Assembly: GCA_020442505.1 (NCBI GenBank)
Contig: JAGRJZ010000039.1
Span: 1 to 5,236 of the forward strand
Source of the DNA: Alphaproteobacteria bacterium
Lineage (GTDB): Bacteria > Pseudomonadota > Alphaproteobacteria > Micavibrionales > Micavibrionaceae
Reading direction: 5' to 3'
DNA length: 5,236 nucleotides
Every line of letters begins with the position of its first letter. Within the stretch, counting starts at the first letter, position 1. Position numbers and translations under genes: made by a program. Shown here in pieces: positions 1 to 5,236 of this stretch. The notes beneath the pieces are model-generated. The model ran no database searches, was not told the origin of the DNA, and saw only the letters and a program-made list of their open reading frames with translations.

Positions 1-520
1 GGATCACGAACATCACGTCCGGCCGTCCCGCGTCATATTCGTCGAAGACCAGCGCCACGGGATTTTGCAGGGACCAGGGCAGCAATCCCTCTTTATATTC
101 CGTGATTTGCTTTCCTTCCTTCAGGACGATCATGTCCTTGCCCAAAAGGTCCAGGCGGCTGACGTGGCTGTCCAGATTGATCCGCACGCACGGCCAGTTC
201 AGGCGCGCGGCGACCTGTTCGATGTGGGAAGATTTTCCCGTGCCGTGATAGCCTTGGACCAGCACCCGACGGTTATGTTCGAATCCCGCCAGAATCGCCA
301 GCGTCGTTTCGGGATCGAACTGATAGGTCTCGTCGATTTTCGGAATATTGGGATTCGCGTCGTCGGAAAAGCCGTTGACCTGCCAGTCCACGTCGATTCC
401 GAACACCTCACGGACGTTGACCTTCCTGTCGGGGATGGATGTGTATTTCCCTTCTTTTTGCTTGACGGCCGTCAGGTCAAAAGACGCGGAAACCGGTTCT
501 TTATCAGGCGTATCGGACAT
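1..520 (-). CDS. cobS: Aerobic cobaltochelatase, AAA+ ATPase subunit CobS (N-terminal part, cut by window edge)
   Basis: CobS is the AAA+ ATPase subunit of the cytoplasmic ATP-dependent CobNST chelatase, which inserts cobalt into hydrogenobyrinate a,c-diamide in aerobic B12 synthesis. The first 173 residues are in the window; family members are about 330 long, so roughly half is missing to the left. A CobS-type N-terminal segment (VNVREVFGID, residues 34-43) is followed by the AAA+ core. Walker A is GYHGTGKS at residues 90-97. The conserved block RLNWPCVRINLDSHVSRLDL spans 106-125, and Walker B is ALVFDEYD at 156-163, followed by AGRPDVMFVI. The ATG at 520 is preceded by a weak GGGA ribosome site (528-531) 7 nt upstream. 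The gene lies 173 bp downstream of sucC on the same strand, where sucD would normally be. cobT, its usual partner, is not visible and may lie beyond the left edge. The match to CobS rather than other MoxR-like ATPases is close along the whole visible length. Confidence 0.96.
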   Translation of the reverse strand, partial: MSDTPDKEPVSASFDLTAVKQKEGKYTSIPDRKVNVREVFGIDVDWQVNGFSDDANPNIPKIDETYQFDPETTLAILAGFEHNRRVLVQGYHGTGKSSHIEQVAARLNWPCVRINLDSHVSRLDLLGKDMIVLKEGKQITEYKEGLLPWSLQNPVALVFDEYDAGRPDVMFVI

Positions 521-557
521 GGCTTGTTCCCATCCTGAACGGGGTTTTTATATTCTG

Positions 558-597
558 AAAAATTATTTTCATTATCAGTATAAGCATAGTAACGCAA
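558..597 (-). promoter_or_regulatory. Candidate promoter with Fur-box-like sequence upstream of cobS
   Basis: This is the most AT-rich part of the sucC-cobS spacer. On the minus strand, positions 576-558 match the classical 19-bp Fur-box consensus at 15 of 19 positions (first eight bases GATAATGA, all matching). Possible promoter elements overlap it: TTGCGT (597-592) as -35, and GATAAT (576-571) or TATACT (582-577) as -10. The TTGCGT-GATAAT spacer is 15 bp, shorter than ideal. If real, cobS would have its own promoter independent of sucC, possibly metal-responsive. AT-rich DNA readily matches the Fur consensus by chance, and many alphaproteobacteria use Irr or RirA instead, so this is tentative. 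Confidence 0.25.
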
Positions 598-673
598 TGT
601 GCGCATCCTGAAAACCAACGACATATGAACCCAATTGGGGGCAAACCAAGGGGCGGTTACTTTACAAATCAGG

Positions 674-687
674 CCAGGTCTTCCTGG
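674..687 (-). other. Short hairpin just after the sucC stop codon
   Basis: A perfect 5-bp stem CCAGG/CCTGG with a 4-nt loop starts 6 nt after the sucC stop codon on the minus strand. No T-run follows it (the next bases are CCTGATTTG), so it is not a convincing Rho-independent terminator. It could protect the 3' end of the sucC message or be chance. The rest of the 173-bp spacer contains a 10-bp palindrome CCCAATTGGG (630-639) and no gene. Confidence 0.25.
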
Positions 688-693
688 TTAATT

Positions 694-1896
694 TTATGCT
701 GCCAAGGCCTTTTTTGTCGCGGCGACGACCTTTTCCGCCGCATCGGCCAGATTATCCGCCGCGATGATCGGCAAGCCGGAGGAGCCCAGAATGTCTTTTC
801 CTTTTTCTACGTTCGTCCCCTCCAGGCGCACGACCAGCGGCACGGAAAGCTTCACCTCCTTCGCCGCGGCGACGACGCCCTCTGCGATGATGTCGCATTT
901 CATGATTCCGCCGAAAATATTGACCAAAACGCCCTTTACCTTTGGGTCTGAAAGAATGATTTTGAACGCCGCAGTGACTTTTTCCTTGTCCGCGCCGCCC
1001 CCGACGTCGAGGAAATTGGCCGGTTCCCCGCCGTAGAGCTTGATGATGTCCATCGTCGCCATGGCCAACCCCGCGCCGTTGACCATACAGCCGATATTTC
1101 CGTCCAGCGCGACGTAGGACAGATCGTATTCATGCGCTTGCCGTTCCTTTTCGTCTTCCTCGGACGAATCGCGCATCGCGGAGACGGCCTTTTGGCGGAA
1201 CAGCGCGTTGTCGTCGAAATTCATCTTGGCGTCCAGCGCGACAACATCGCCACCGCCTGTGATGACCAGCGGGTTGATCTCCACGATCGAGGCGTCCAGA
1301 TCAATAAAGGCCTGATACATCGCCATCATGAACTTGACGGCCTGTTTTAGCGTGTCACCGGCCAGCCCCAACCCAAAGGCCAGACGGCGCGCGTGAAAGG
1401 GCATCATACCGGTCGCCGGGTCGATGGAGACTTTGATGATTTTCTCGGGGCTCTCGGCCGCGACCTCTTCGATCTCCATTCCTCCTTCGGTCGACGCCAT
1501 GAAGGTCACGCGGCTGGTGGCCCGGTCGAGAAGAACGCTCAGGTAAAGTTCCCGGGCGATATCGGCGCCTTCCTCGATATAAAGGCGTTGGACCTCCTTG
1601 CCGTCGGGACCGGTTTGCTTGGTGATTAGGACCTGGCCCAACATGGCTTGCGCTGCCGCCTGGACGTCGTCCACGGATTTTACGACGCGCACGCCGCCCT
1701 TGCCGCTCGGGTCGTTGGCAAAACGCCCTGCGCCCCGTCCGCCGGCGTGAATTTGGGATTTGACGACCCAGACCGGCCCGCCCAGCTCCTGCGCGGCTTT
1801 GGTGGCTTCCTCGACCGAAAAGGCCGGCATGCCGCGCGGGACCGTCACGCCGTATTGCGCCAGCAAAGACTTGGCCTGATATTCATGGATGTTCAT
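694..1896 (-). CDS. sucC: Succinate-CoA ligase (ADP-forming) beta subunit SucC
   Basis: SucC is the nucleotide-binding beta subunit of succinyl-CoA synthetase, which converts succinyl-CoA to succinate with substrate-level phosphorylation in the TCA cycle. The 400 residues are complete; E. coli SucC has 388. The N-terminus MNIHEYQAKSLLAQYG opens an ATP-grasp domain with the nucleotide-binding stretch QIHAGGRGAG (48-57). A loop insertion (about 58-67) relative to E. coli accounts for much of the extra length. MASTEGG (133-139) and the metal-binding pattern EINP (206-209) with D222 are present. The C-terminal ligase domain has GNIGCMVNGAGLAMATMD (266-283), GGEPANFLDVGGGA (289-302) and LVNIFGGI (324-331). 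AGGRG and the ligase-domain motifs favour SucC over the related malate-CoA ligase MtkA. The start is ATG 1896, with AAAGGGG (1903-1909) 6 nt upstream. sucD, which encodes the catalytic-histidine alpha subunit and normally follows directly, is absent here. Confidence 0.98.
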   Translation of the reverse strand: MNIHEYQAKSLLAQYGVTVPRGMPAFSVEEATKAAQELGGPVWVVKSQIHAGGRGAGRFANDPSGKGGVRVVKSVDDVQAAAQAMLGQVLITKQTGPDGKEVQRLYIEEGADIARELYLSVLLDRATSRVTFMASTEGGMEIEEVAAESPEKIIKVSIDPATGMMPFHARRLAFGLGLAGDTLKQAVKFMMAMYQAFIDLDASIVEINPLVITGGGDVVALDAKMNFDDNALFRQKAVSAMRDSSEEDEKERQAHEYDLSYVALDGNIGCMVNGAGLAMATMDIIKLYGGEPANFLDVGGGADKEKVTAAFKIILSDPKVKGVLVNIFGGIMKCDIIAEGVVAAAKEVKLSVPLVVRLEGTNVEKGKDILGSSGLPIIAADNLADAAEKVVAATKKALAA

Positions 1897-1902
1897 CGAA
1901 AA

Positions 1903-1918
1903 CCCCTTTCATGAAAGG
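1903..1918 (-). promoter_or_regulatory. sucC ribosome binding site embedded in a palindrome
   Basis: The Shine-Dalgarno sequence AAAGGGG (1903-1909, minus strand) lies 6 nt before the sucC ATG. Its 5' part forms one arm of a perfect 14-bp palindrome, CCTTTCATGAAAGG (1905-1918). As RNA this could fold as a 5-bp stem with a CAUG loop and partly hide the ribosome site. The ribosome site is secure and fixes the sucC start; the idea of translational control is inference. Confidence 0.55.
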
Positions 1919-1996
1919 CAAGGAAAAGAAAAGAATCGTTCCCGTTTTTTTACCATGTTCCTGACGGTTTGCAAACGAGGCATCCTGCCGCCGGGA

Positions 1997-2071
1997 CATC
2001 CCAAACAGCGCTGCCGAAGGCTGGAGAGCCGGTTATGCAACCAAAACCGCAGCCTTTTGGGATGACCGGCT
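1997..2071 (-). other. Compound inverted repeats / structured RNA region between mdh and sucC
   Basis: Two competing foldings are visible. In the first, CATCCCAAA (1997-2005) pairs perfectly with TTTGGGATG (2056-2064). The stem continues with 2007-2008/2054-2055 and 2010-2014/2049-2053, giving 16 bp with only C2006 and C2009 bulged. It encloses two small hairpins, GGCT/AGCC (2019-2022/2027-2030) and GGTT/AACC (2031-2034/2039-2042), so it resembles a three-way junction. In the second, AGCCGGT (2027-2033) pairs with ACCGGCT (2065-2071), enclosing CCAAAA/TTTTGG (2041-2046/2055-2060); this reaches into the mdh stop codon. The foldings share bases and exclude each other. No T-run follows either on the minus strand, so a simple terminator is unlikely. 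It could be an mRNA processing or stabilising element, a leader regulating sucC, or a copy of a dispersed palindromic repeat. I do not recognise a named family. Confidence 0.5.
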
Positions 2072-3020
2072 AGCCTGCTTTTTCCAGCGCGCCGAGCAAA
2101 TCCTTCACCGCCGCGACCGATTTTTTGAACATGGTTTTTTCGTCCGCGTTCAACTCGACCTCGATGATTTTTTCGACCCCGCCGGCGCCGATGATCGTCG
2201 GCACGCCGATATACAGATCTTTGACGCCGTACTCACCGTTCAATTTCGCCGCGCAGGGGAGAACCCGTTTTTTGTCCTTCAGATAGCTTTCCGCCATGGC
2301 GATCGCGCTCGACGCGGGAGCGTAGAAAGCCGAACCGGTCTTGAGCAGGTTGACGATTTCTATCCCGCCGTCTCGGGTGCGTTGCACGATTTTGTCCAGT
2401 TTCTTCTGGGTCGTCCACTTCATCTTTACCAGATCCGGCAAAGGAATACCCGCGACCGTGGAATAGCGCGTCAGTGGCACCATCGTATCGCCGTGTCCGC
2501 CCAGAACAAAGGCCGTAACGTCTTCGACCGATACGCCGAACTCCTCGGCCAGGAAACAGCGAAAACGGGCGCTATCCAGAACCCCGGCCATGCCTACGAC
2601 TTTCTCGGCGGGGAAGCCCGTCACGCGCTGCATGACTTCGACCATTACGTCCAGAGGGTTGGTGATAACGATAACGAAGGCCTTGGGCGCGTATTTCTTG
2701 ATGTTTTTTCCGACCGTTTTGATTACCTTCGTGTTGATCCCGATCAGGTCGTCGCGGCTCATCCCCGGCTTGCGAGGCACTCCGGCGGTTACGATCACGA
2801 CGTCCGCGCCCTTGATGACTTCGTAATCGTTGCTGCCCTGGATAGCGGCGTCGAATCCCTCCACAGGCGCGGCTTCGGCGATGTCGAGCCCCTTGCCCTG
2901 CGGCACGCCCTCGGCGATGTCGACGATCGCGATGTCGCCTAACTCCTTCAACCCCGCCAGCAAAGCCAGCGTTCCGCCGATTTGTCCCGCCCCGATCAGG
3001 GCAATTTTATTCCGCGCCAT
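2070..3020 (-). CDS. mdh: Malate dehydrogenase (NAD-dependent, LDH-like type)
   Basis: This enzyme oxidises malate to oxaloacetate with NAD in the TCA cycle, in the cytoplasm. It is complete at 316 residues, close to the usual 310-320 for the lactate-dehydrogenase-like malate dehydrogenases of alphaproteobacteria. The Rossmann motif GAGQIG is at 10-15, and D34 at the end of the second strand fits NAD over NADP. The mobile substrate loop VPRKPGMSR (81-89) has R83 and R89. An arginine rather than glutamine at the R83 position marks malate rather than lactate specificity. N121 (in NPLDVM), the substrate arginine R152 (in LDSARFR) and the catalytic histidine H176 (in GGHGDT, 174-179) are all present. 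D149 completes the proton relay. The ATG at 3020 has AAGGGAG (3029-3035) 8 nt upstream. The gene starts 50 bp after the deaminase-like gene and ends 173 bp before sucC on the same strand, so it may be co-transcribed with either. Confidence 0.98.
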   Translation of the reverse strand: MARNKIALIGAGQIGGTLALLAGLKELGDIAIVDIAEGVPQGKGLDIAEAAPVEGFDAAIQGSNDYEVIKGADVVIVTAGVPRKPGMSRDDLIGINTKVIKTVGKNIKKYAPKAFVIVITNPLDVMVEVMQRVTGFPAEKVVGMAGVLDSARFRCFLAEEFGVSVEDVTAFVLGGHGDTMVPLTRYSTVAGIPLPDLVKMKWTTQKKLDKIVQRTRDGGIEIVNLLKTGSAFYAPASSAIAMAESYLKDKKRVLPCAAKLNGEYGVKDLYIGVPTIIGAGGVEKIIEVELNADEKTMFKKSVAAVKDLLGALEKAG

Positions 3021-3070
3021 GGTGGTGTCTCCCTTGTCAATATGCGAATCCCGATGCTAGGCTAACCTTG

Positions 3071-4003
3071 CTAGGACGAAGTTGCAAGCACCCCTTTTTC
3101 TTCCAAAAGCCCCAGGGCCGCCCGCGCGCCCTCGTCGCGCGCTTTTTCGGGGGCGCCGATGGCGAGGCTCCGAAAGCCGGCGCCGACGAAATTTACCAGC
3201 TCCCGCGCGGTCGGAACGCCATTGACGTAGACCATTCCCTCGACCAGCCGGAGCCCGCGACGCGGCGCGGCCATGAGCAAGCGGTTCAACGGTTCCAGCA
3301 TAAAGCTGTATTTTCCGTCCGGATGGCCGATTTCTTCTCGATCCGTCGCAAAGGCGTAGCCGATCGCTGGATGGGCCCGCGCCATCAGGCCAAAGAACGC
3401 GCCGTTTTCGTCCGTCGCCAGCGCGCAGGCGAATCGGCGGTTTTTCTGTTCTTTTTCCGTCTTTCGGCACAACGTATCGAAAGACGCCCCCGAAAAGATT
3501 TTGACCGAATCCTCATCGTAGGGCACGTATCCCGTCGGTGGCTCGTAGATCGACACCAGGCGTTTTTCCTTGCGCCGGATCTCATAGACCGTGATTCCCG
3601 CCTTTTCGCAAATGCGCATGGACATGTTCGTAAAATGGTCGGCGCGTCGCGCGATAAAGTCTTTTTGGAAACCCTTATGATCGATATAGATGGTCTTAAT
3701 CCCCGCCTCTGCGATGTTCTTCGCGCAGTTCGGACAAAACGGGTCGGTGATGCAAAGAGAGGCCCCTTCCGTCGGGCGATGCGCTGCCAGGATGCAGGCT
3801 GTTTCCGCATGAAGGGTTCCGGATGAATTTCCAATCCGCACCTCAATGCCTATTTTTTCGCGGATGATCTCCGGCCAGTCATTGGTGCGGGAGACGCTAA
3901 AGCCCGGGCCGAACAAAGTCGCCGCGATTTTGTTCGTGGGATGCGGAGACGTGCCCACGATATCGACTGCGGCCTGCATATGTTCGAAAGGGTCAGAAGG
4001 CAT
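3071..4003 (-). CDS. Cytidine/deoxycytidylate deaminase-like protein with two deaminase-fold halves, the second lacking zinc ligands
   Basis: The protein has 310 residues from ATG 4003. The N-terminal half has the zinc-deaminase signature: HAE at 65-67 (zinc ligand H65, catalytic E67) and DPFCPNCAKNIAEAGI at 87-102 (zinc ligands C90, C93). The residue before the first cysteine is F, where the family usually has P. A hydrolytic deamination of a cytosine-containing nucleotide or base is likely, but the substrate cannot be read from sequence. Residues about 190-285 appear to repeat the fold: VPTARELVNFVGAGFRSLAIG (263-283) aligns without gaps to PFCPNCAKNIAEAGIKTIYID (88-108), with T265 and E268 in place of the cysteines and MLE (235-237) in place of HAE. 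That half is probably non-catalytic, as in E. coli Cdd. An in-frame GTG at 4012 would add three residues; ATG 4003 is preferred because GTG has no ribosome site at usable distance, though the GAG upstream of ATG is also weak. It lies 50 bp upstream of mdh and divergent from lpdA; no functional link to either is evident. Confidence 0.85.
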   Translation of the reverse strand: MPSDPFEHMQAAVDIVGTSPHPTNKIAATLFGPGFSVSRTNDWPEIIREKIGIEVRIGNSSGTLHAETACILAAHRPTEGASLCITDPFCPNCAKNIAEAGIKTIYIDHKGFQKDFIARRADHFTNMSMRICEKAGITVYEIRRKEKRLVSIYEPPTGYVPYDEDSVKIFSGASFDTLCRKTEKEQKNRRFACALATDENGAFFGLMARAHPAIGYAFATDREEIGHPDGKYSFMLEPLNRLLMAAPRRGLRLVEGMVYVNGVPTARELVNFVGAGFRSLAIGAPEKARDEGARAALGLLEEKGVLATSS

Positions 4004-4035
4004 GAAAATCACGTCTCGAAAAGAAACACAAACTG

Positions 4036-4068
4036 GTGTACTTTAACCGTGAACGAACGGAAATACAC
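4036..4068. promoter_or_regulatory. Imperfect inverted repeat in the deaminase-lpdA divergent spacer
   Basis: In the 88-bp spacer between two divergent starts, GTGTA (4036-4040), TTT (4042-4044) and CCGT (4047-4050) face ACGG (4057-4060), AAA (4061-4063) and TACAC (4064-4068). This gives 12 complementary pairs around a 6-nt centre, with three unpaired bases all on the left arm. The asymmetry suits an RNA hairpin in the lpdA leader slightly better than a dimeric DNA operator. No clear -35/-10 pair could be assigned on either strand of this spacer, although promoters for both genes must be here or further upstream. Tentative. Confidence 0.3.
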
Positions 4069-4077
4069 GCGAATAAA

Positions 4078-4084
4078 AGAAAGG
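4078..4084 (+). promoter_or_regulatory. lpdA ribosome binding site
   Basis: AGAAAGG lies 7 nt before the lpdA ATG at 4092. It supports that start, which is also the position where the conserved FAD-binding N-terminus begins. Confidence 0.7.
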
Positions 4085-4091
4085 CTTTTCC

Positions 4092-5236
4092 ATGTCCCAG
4101 ACTTCCTACGACCTTATCGTTATCGGCGCCGGGCCGGGCGGGTATGTGTGCGCGATCCGCGCAGCGCAGCTGGGCATGAAGGTCGCTTGCGTGGAAAAAC
4201 GCGCCAGCCTGGGCGGGACTTGCCTGAACGTCGGGTGTATTCCTTCGAAGGCTTTGCTGCATGCCTCCCACGAATACGAGAAAATCGCCCACGATTTCCC
4301 TAAATTCGGAATCAAGGTCGCCGGCGCGAAGGTCGATCTGAAAGCCATGATGAAACACAAGGACGACGTGATCGCGGCGAACACCCAAGGAATCGCATTC
4401 CTGTTCAAAAAGAACAAAATCGATTGGCTGAGGGGGGAAGGGAAACTCACCAAAGCCGGCGAAGTGCAGGTCGGGAAAACAAAATATACGGCCAAAAACA
4501 TCGTGGTCGCCACAGGCTCTGACGTAGCGGGGTTGCCGGGGGTCAAGATCGACGAGAAGCAGATCGTCTCCTCGACCGGGGCGCTGGAATTGGCCAAGGT
4601 GCCGAAATCTCTGGTCGTGATCGGCGGCGGGGTGATCGGGCTGGAGCTGGGCGCGGTCTGGCGCAGACTGGGCGCGCAGGTCACGGTGATTGAGTTTATG
4701 GACCAGATCCTGCCCGGCATGGACGGCGAAATCCGGAAGGAAGCACATAAGATCTTCGCCAAACAGGGGATAAGTTTCAAACTCTCCAGCAAGGTCACGG
4801 CCGCCAAGCCCGGGAAGACGGGCGTTGATCTGACGGTGGAGCCCGCTGCGGGCGGCAAGGCCGAAAAGATCAAGGCCGAGATCGTGCTGTGCTGTGTCGG
4901 CCGCAAGCCCTATACCGACGGGCTCGGGCTGGACAAGGCGGGCGTAGCGCTGGACGAACGCGGGCGGATAAAAACGGACGCCCATTTCAAAACCAACGTG
5001 CCAGGGATCTACGCCATCGGCGACGTGATCGCCGGGCCGATGCTGGCCCATAAGGCCGAAGACGAGGGCGTGGTGCTGGCTGAGATTCTGGCCGGGCAGA
5101 GTGGGCACATCGATTACAACCTGATCCCCGGCGTAGTCTATACCGCGCCTGAAATCGCCAGCGTTGGACAGACGGAAGAACAGCTCAAAGAATCCGGCGT
5201 GAAATACAATGTCGGGAAATTCCCCTTCATGGCCAA
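4092..5236 (+). CDS. lpdA: Dihydrolipoyl dehydrogenase, E3 subunit of 2-oxo-acid dehydrogenase complexes (3' end beyond window)
   Basis: E3 reoxidises the dihydrolipoyl groups of E2 in pyruvate and 2-oxoglutarate dehydrogenase, and in the glycine cleavage system, passing electrons through a disulfide and FAD to NAD. The window holds 381 residues; the family has about 465, so the interface domain with the catalytic His-Glu pair is outside. Visible features in order are: FAD-binding GAGPGG (12-17); the redox disulfide in GGTCLNVGCIPSK (41-53, C44 and C49); ATGS (140-143); the NAD-binding motif GGGVIGLELG (178-187); and the second FAD contact AIGDV (308-312) followed by LAHKAEDEG (318-326). IEFMDQILPGMDGE (200-213) is typical of E3 proteins of pyruvate/2-oxoglutarate dehydrogenases. 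The ATG at 4092 has AGAAAGG 7 nt upstream. It is transcribed away from the deaminase gene, with no E1 or E2 gene on the 5' side, so it is either a stand-alone gene or the first of an operon continuing rightward. Confidence 0.97.
   Translation, partial: MSQTSYDLIVIGAGPGGYVCAIRAAQLGMKVACVEKRASLGGTCLNVGCIPSKALLHASHEYEKIAHDFPKFGIKVAGAKVDLKAMMKHKDDVIAANTQGIAFLFKKNKIDWLRGEGKLTKAGEVQVGKTKYTAKNIVVATGSDVAGLPGVKIDEKQIVSSTGALELAKVPKSLVVIGGGVIGLELGAVWRRLGAQVTVIEFMDQILPGMDGEIRKEAHKIFAKQGISFKLSSKVTAAKPGKTGVDLTVEPAAGGKAEKIKAEIVLCCVGRKPYTDGLGLDKAGVALDERGRIKTDAHFKTNVPGIYAIGDVIAGPMLAHKAEDEGVVLAEILAGQSGHIDYNLIPGVVYTAPEIASVGQTEEQLKESGVKYNVGKFPFMA

Noticed and set aside
65..538. Open frame of 157 codons on the plus strand opposite cobS
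   Set aside because: The minus strand carries CobS with intact Walker A and B motifs; the plus frame has no recognisable features.
1883..1912. Nine-residue upstream frame overlapping the sucC start (ATG in the palindrome)
   Set aside because: There is no ribosome site ahead of it (pyrimidine-rich upstream) and it is too short to separate from chance.
2382..2942. Open frame of 186 codons on the plus strand opposite mdh
   Set aside because: It is antisense to a complete, motif-perfect mdh and reads as a shadow frame.
3035..3040. Perfect TTGACA (-35 consensus) on the minus strand in front of mdh
   Set aside because: It lies only 14 bp before the mdh start codon and overlaps the ribosome binding site, so transcription from it would begin inside mdh. 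No -10 element is found at the right distance.
3055..3075. Direct repeat TGCTAGG with a 14-bp period near the deaminase stop codon
   Set aside because: Only two 7-bp copies, one running into coding sequence; consistent with chance and too short for a recombination or binding-site array.
3068..3826. Long open frame (252 codons) on the plus strand opposite the deaminase gene
   Set aside because: The minus-strand gene has clear zinc-deaminase motifs; this frame has no family resemblance and an arginine/histidine-rich shadow composition.
3993..5108. Long open frame (371 codons) on the minus strand opposite lpdA
   Set aside because: It is antisense to a well-conserved lpdA and overlaps the deaminase start in another frame. 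Its composition (rich in H, D, R, P) is that of a GC-driven shadow frame, with no recognisable domain.

Overview
This window looks like an alphaproteobacterial chromosome segment. The proteins are of alphaproteobacterial type: a CobS cobaltochelatase ATPase, a 316-residue LDH-like malate dehydrogenase, a SucC with the longer N-terminal loop, and a 2-oxo-acid dehydrogenase-type E3. Base composition is moderately GC-rich and coding density is high. The order or genus cannot be fixed from the sequence alone. There is no sign of mobile DNA, CRISPR, tRNA or rRNA.

Layout: four genes run leftward on the minus strand. In transcription order they are a tandem-domain cytidine/deoxycytidylate-deaminase-like protein (3071-4003), mdh (2070-3020), sucC (694-1896) and the 5' part of cobS (1-520, running off the left edge). 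Rightward from a short divergent spacer comes lpdA (4092-5236, running off the right edge). The deaminase-mdh gap is 50 bp and could be one transcript. The mdh-sucC and sucC-cobS gaps are each 173 bp. The first carries strong inverted-repeat structure; the second has an AT-rich stretch with a possible promoter or Fur-like site in front of cobS.

Functionally, mdh, sucC and lpdA are TCA-cycle genes: malate to oxaloacetate, succinyl-CoA to succinate, and the E3 subunit of pyruvate/2-oxoglutarate dehydrogenase. In many alphaproteobacteria they lie in one mdh-sucC-sucD-sucA-sucB-lpd cluster. Here the cluster looks broken up: no sucD follows sucC, cobS takes its place, and lpdA stands alone on the opposite strand.

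The items most worth a second look are: (1) a compound, mutually exclusive set of hairpins between mdh and sucC; (2) the deaminase-like protein, whose C-terminal half appears to be a second deaminase fold that has lost its zinc ligands; (3) sucC without sucD; and (4) small candidate regulatory structures in front of sucC, cobS and lpdA. Nothing here is clearly a wholly new system.
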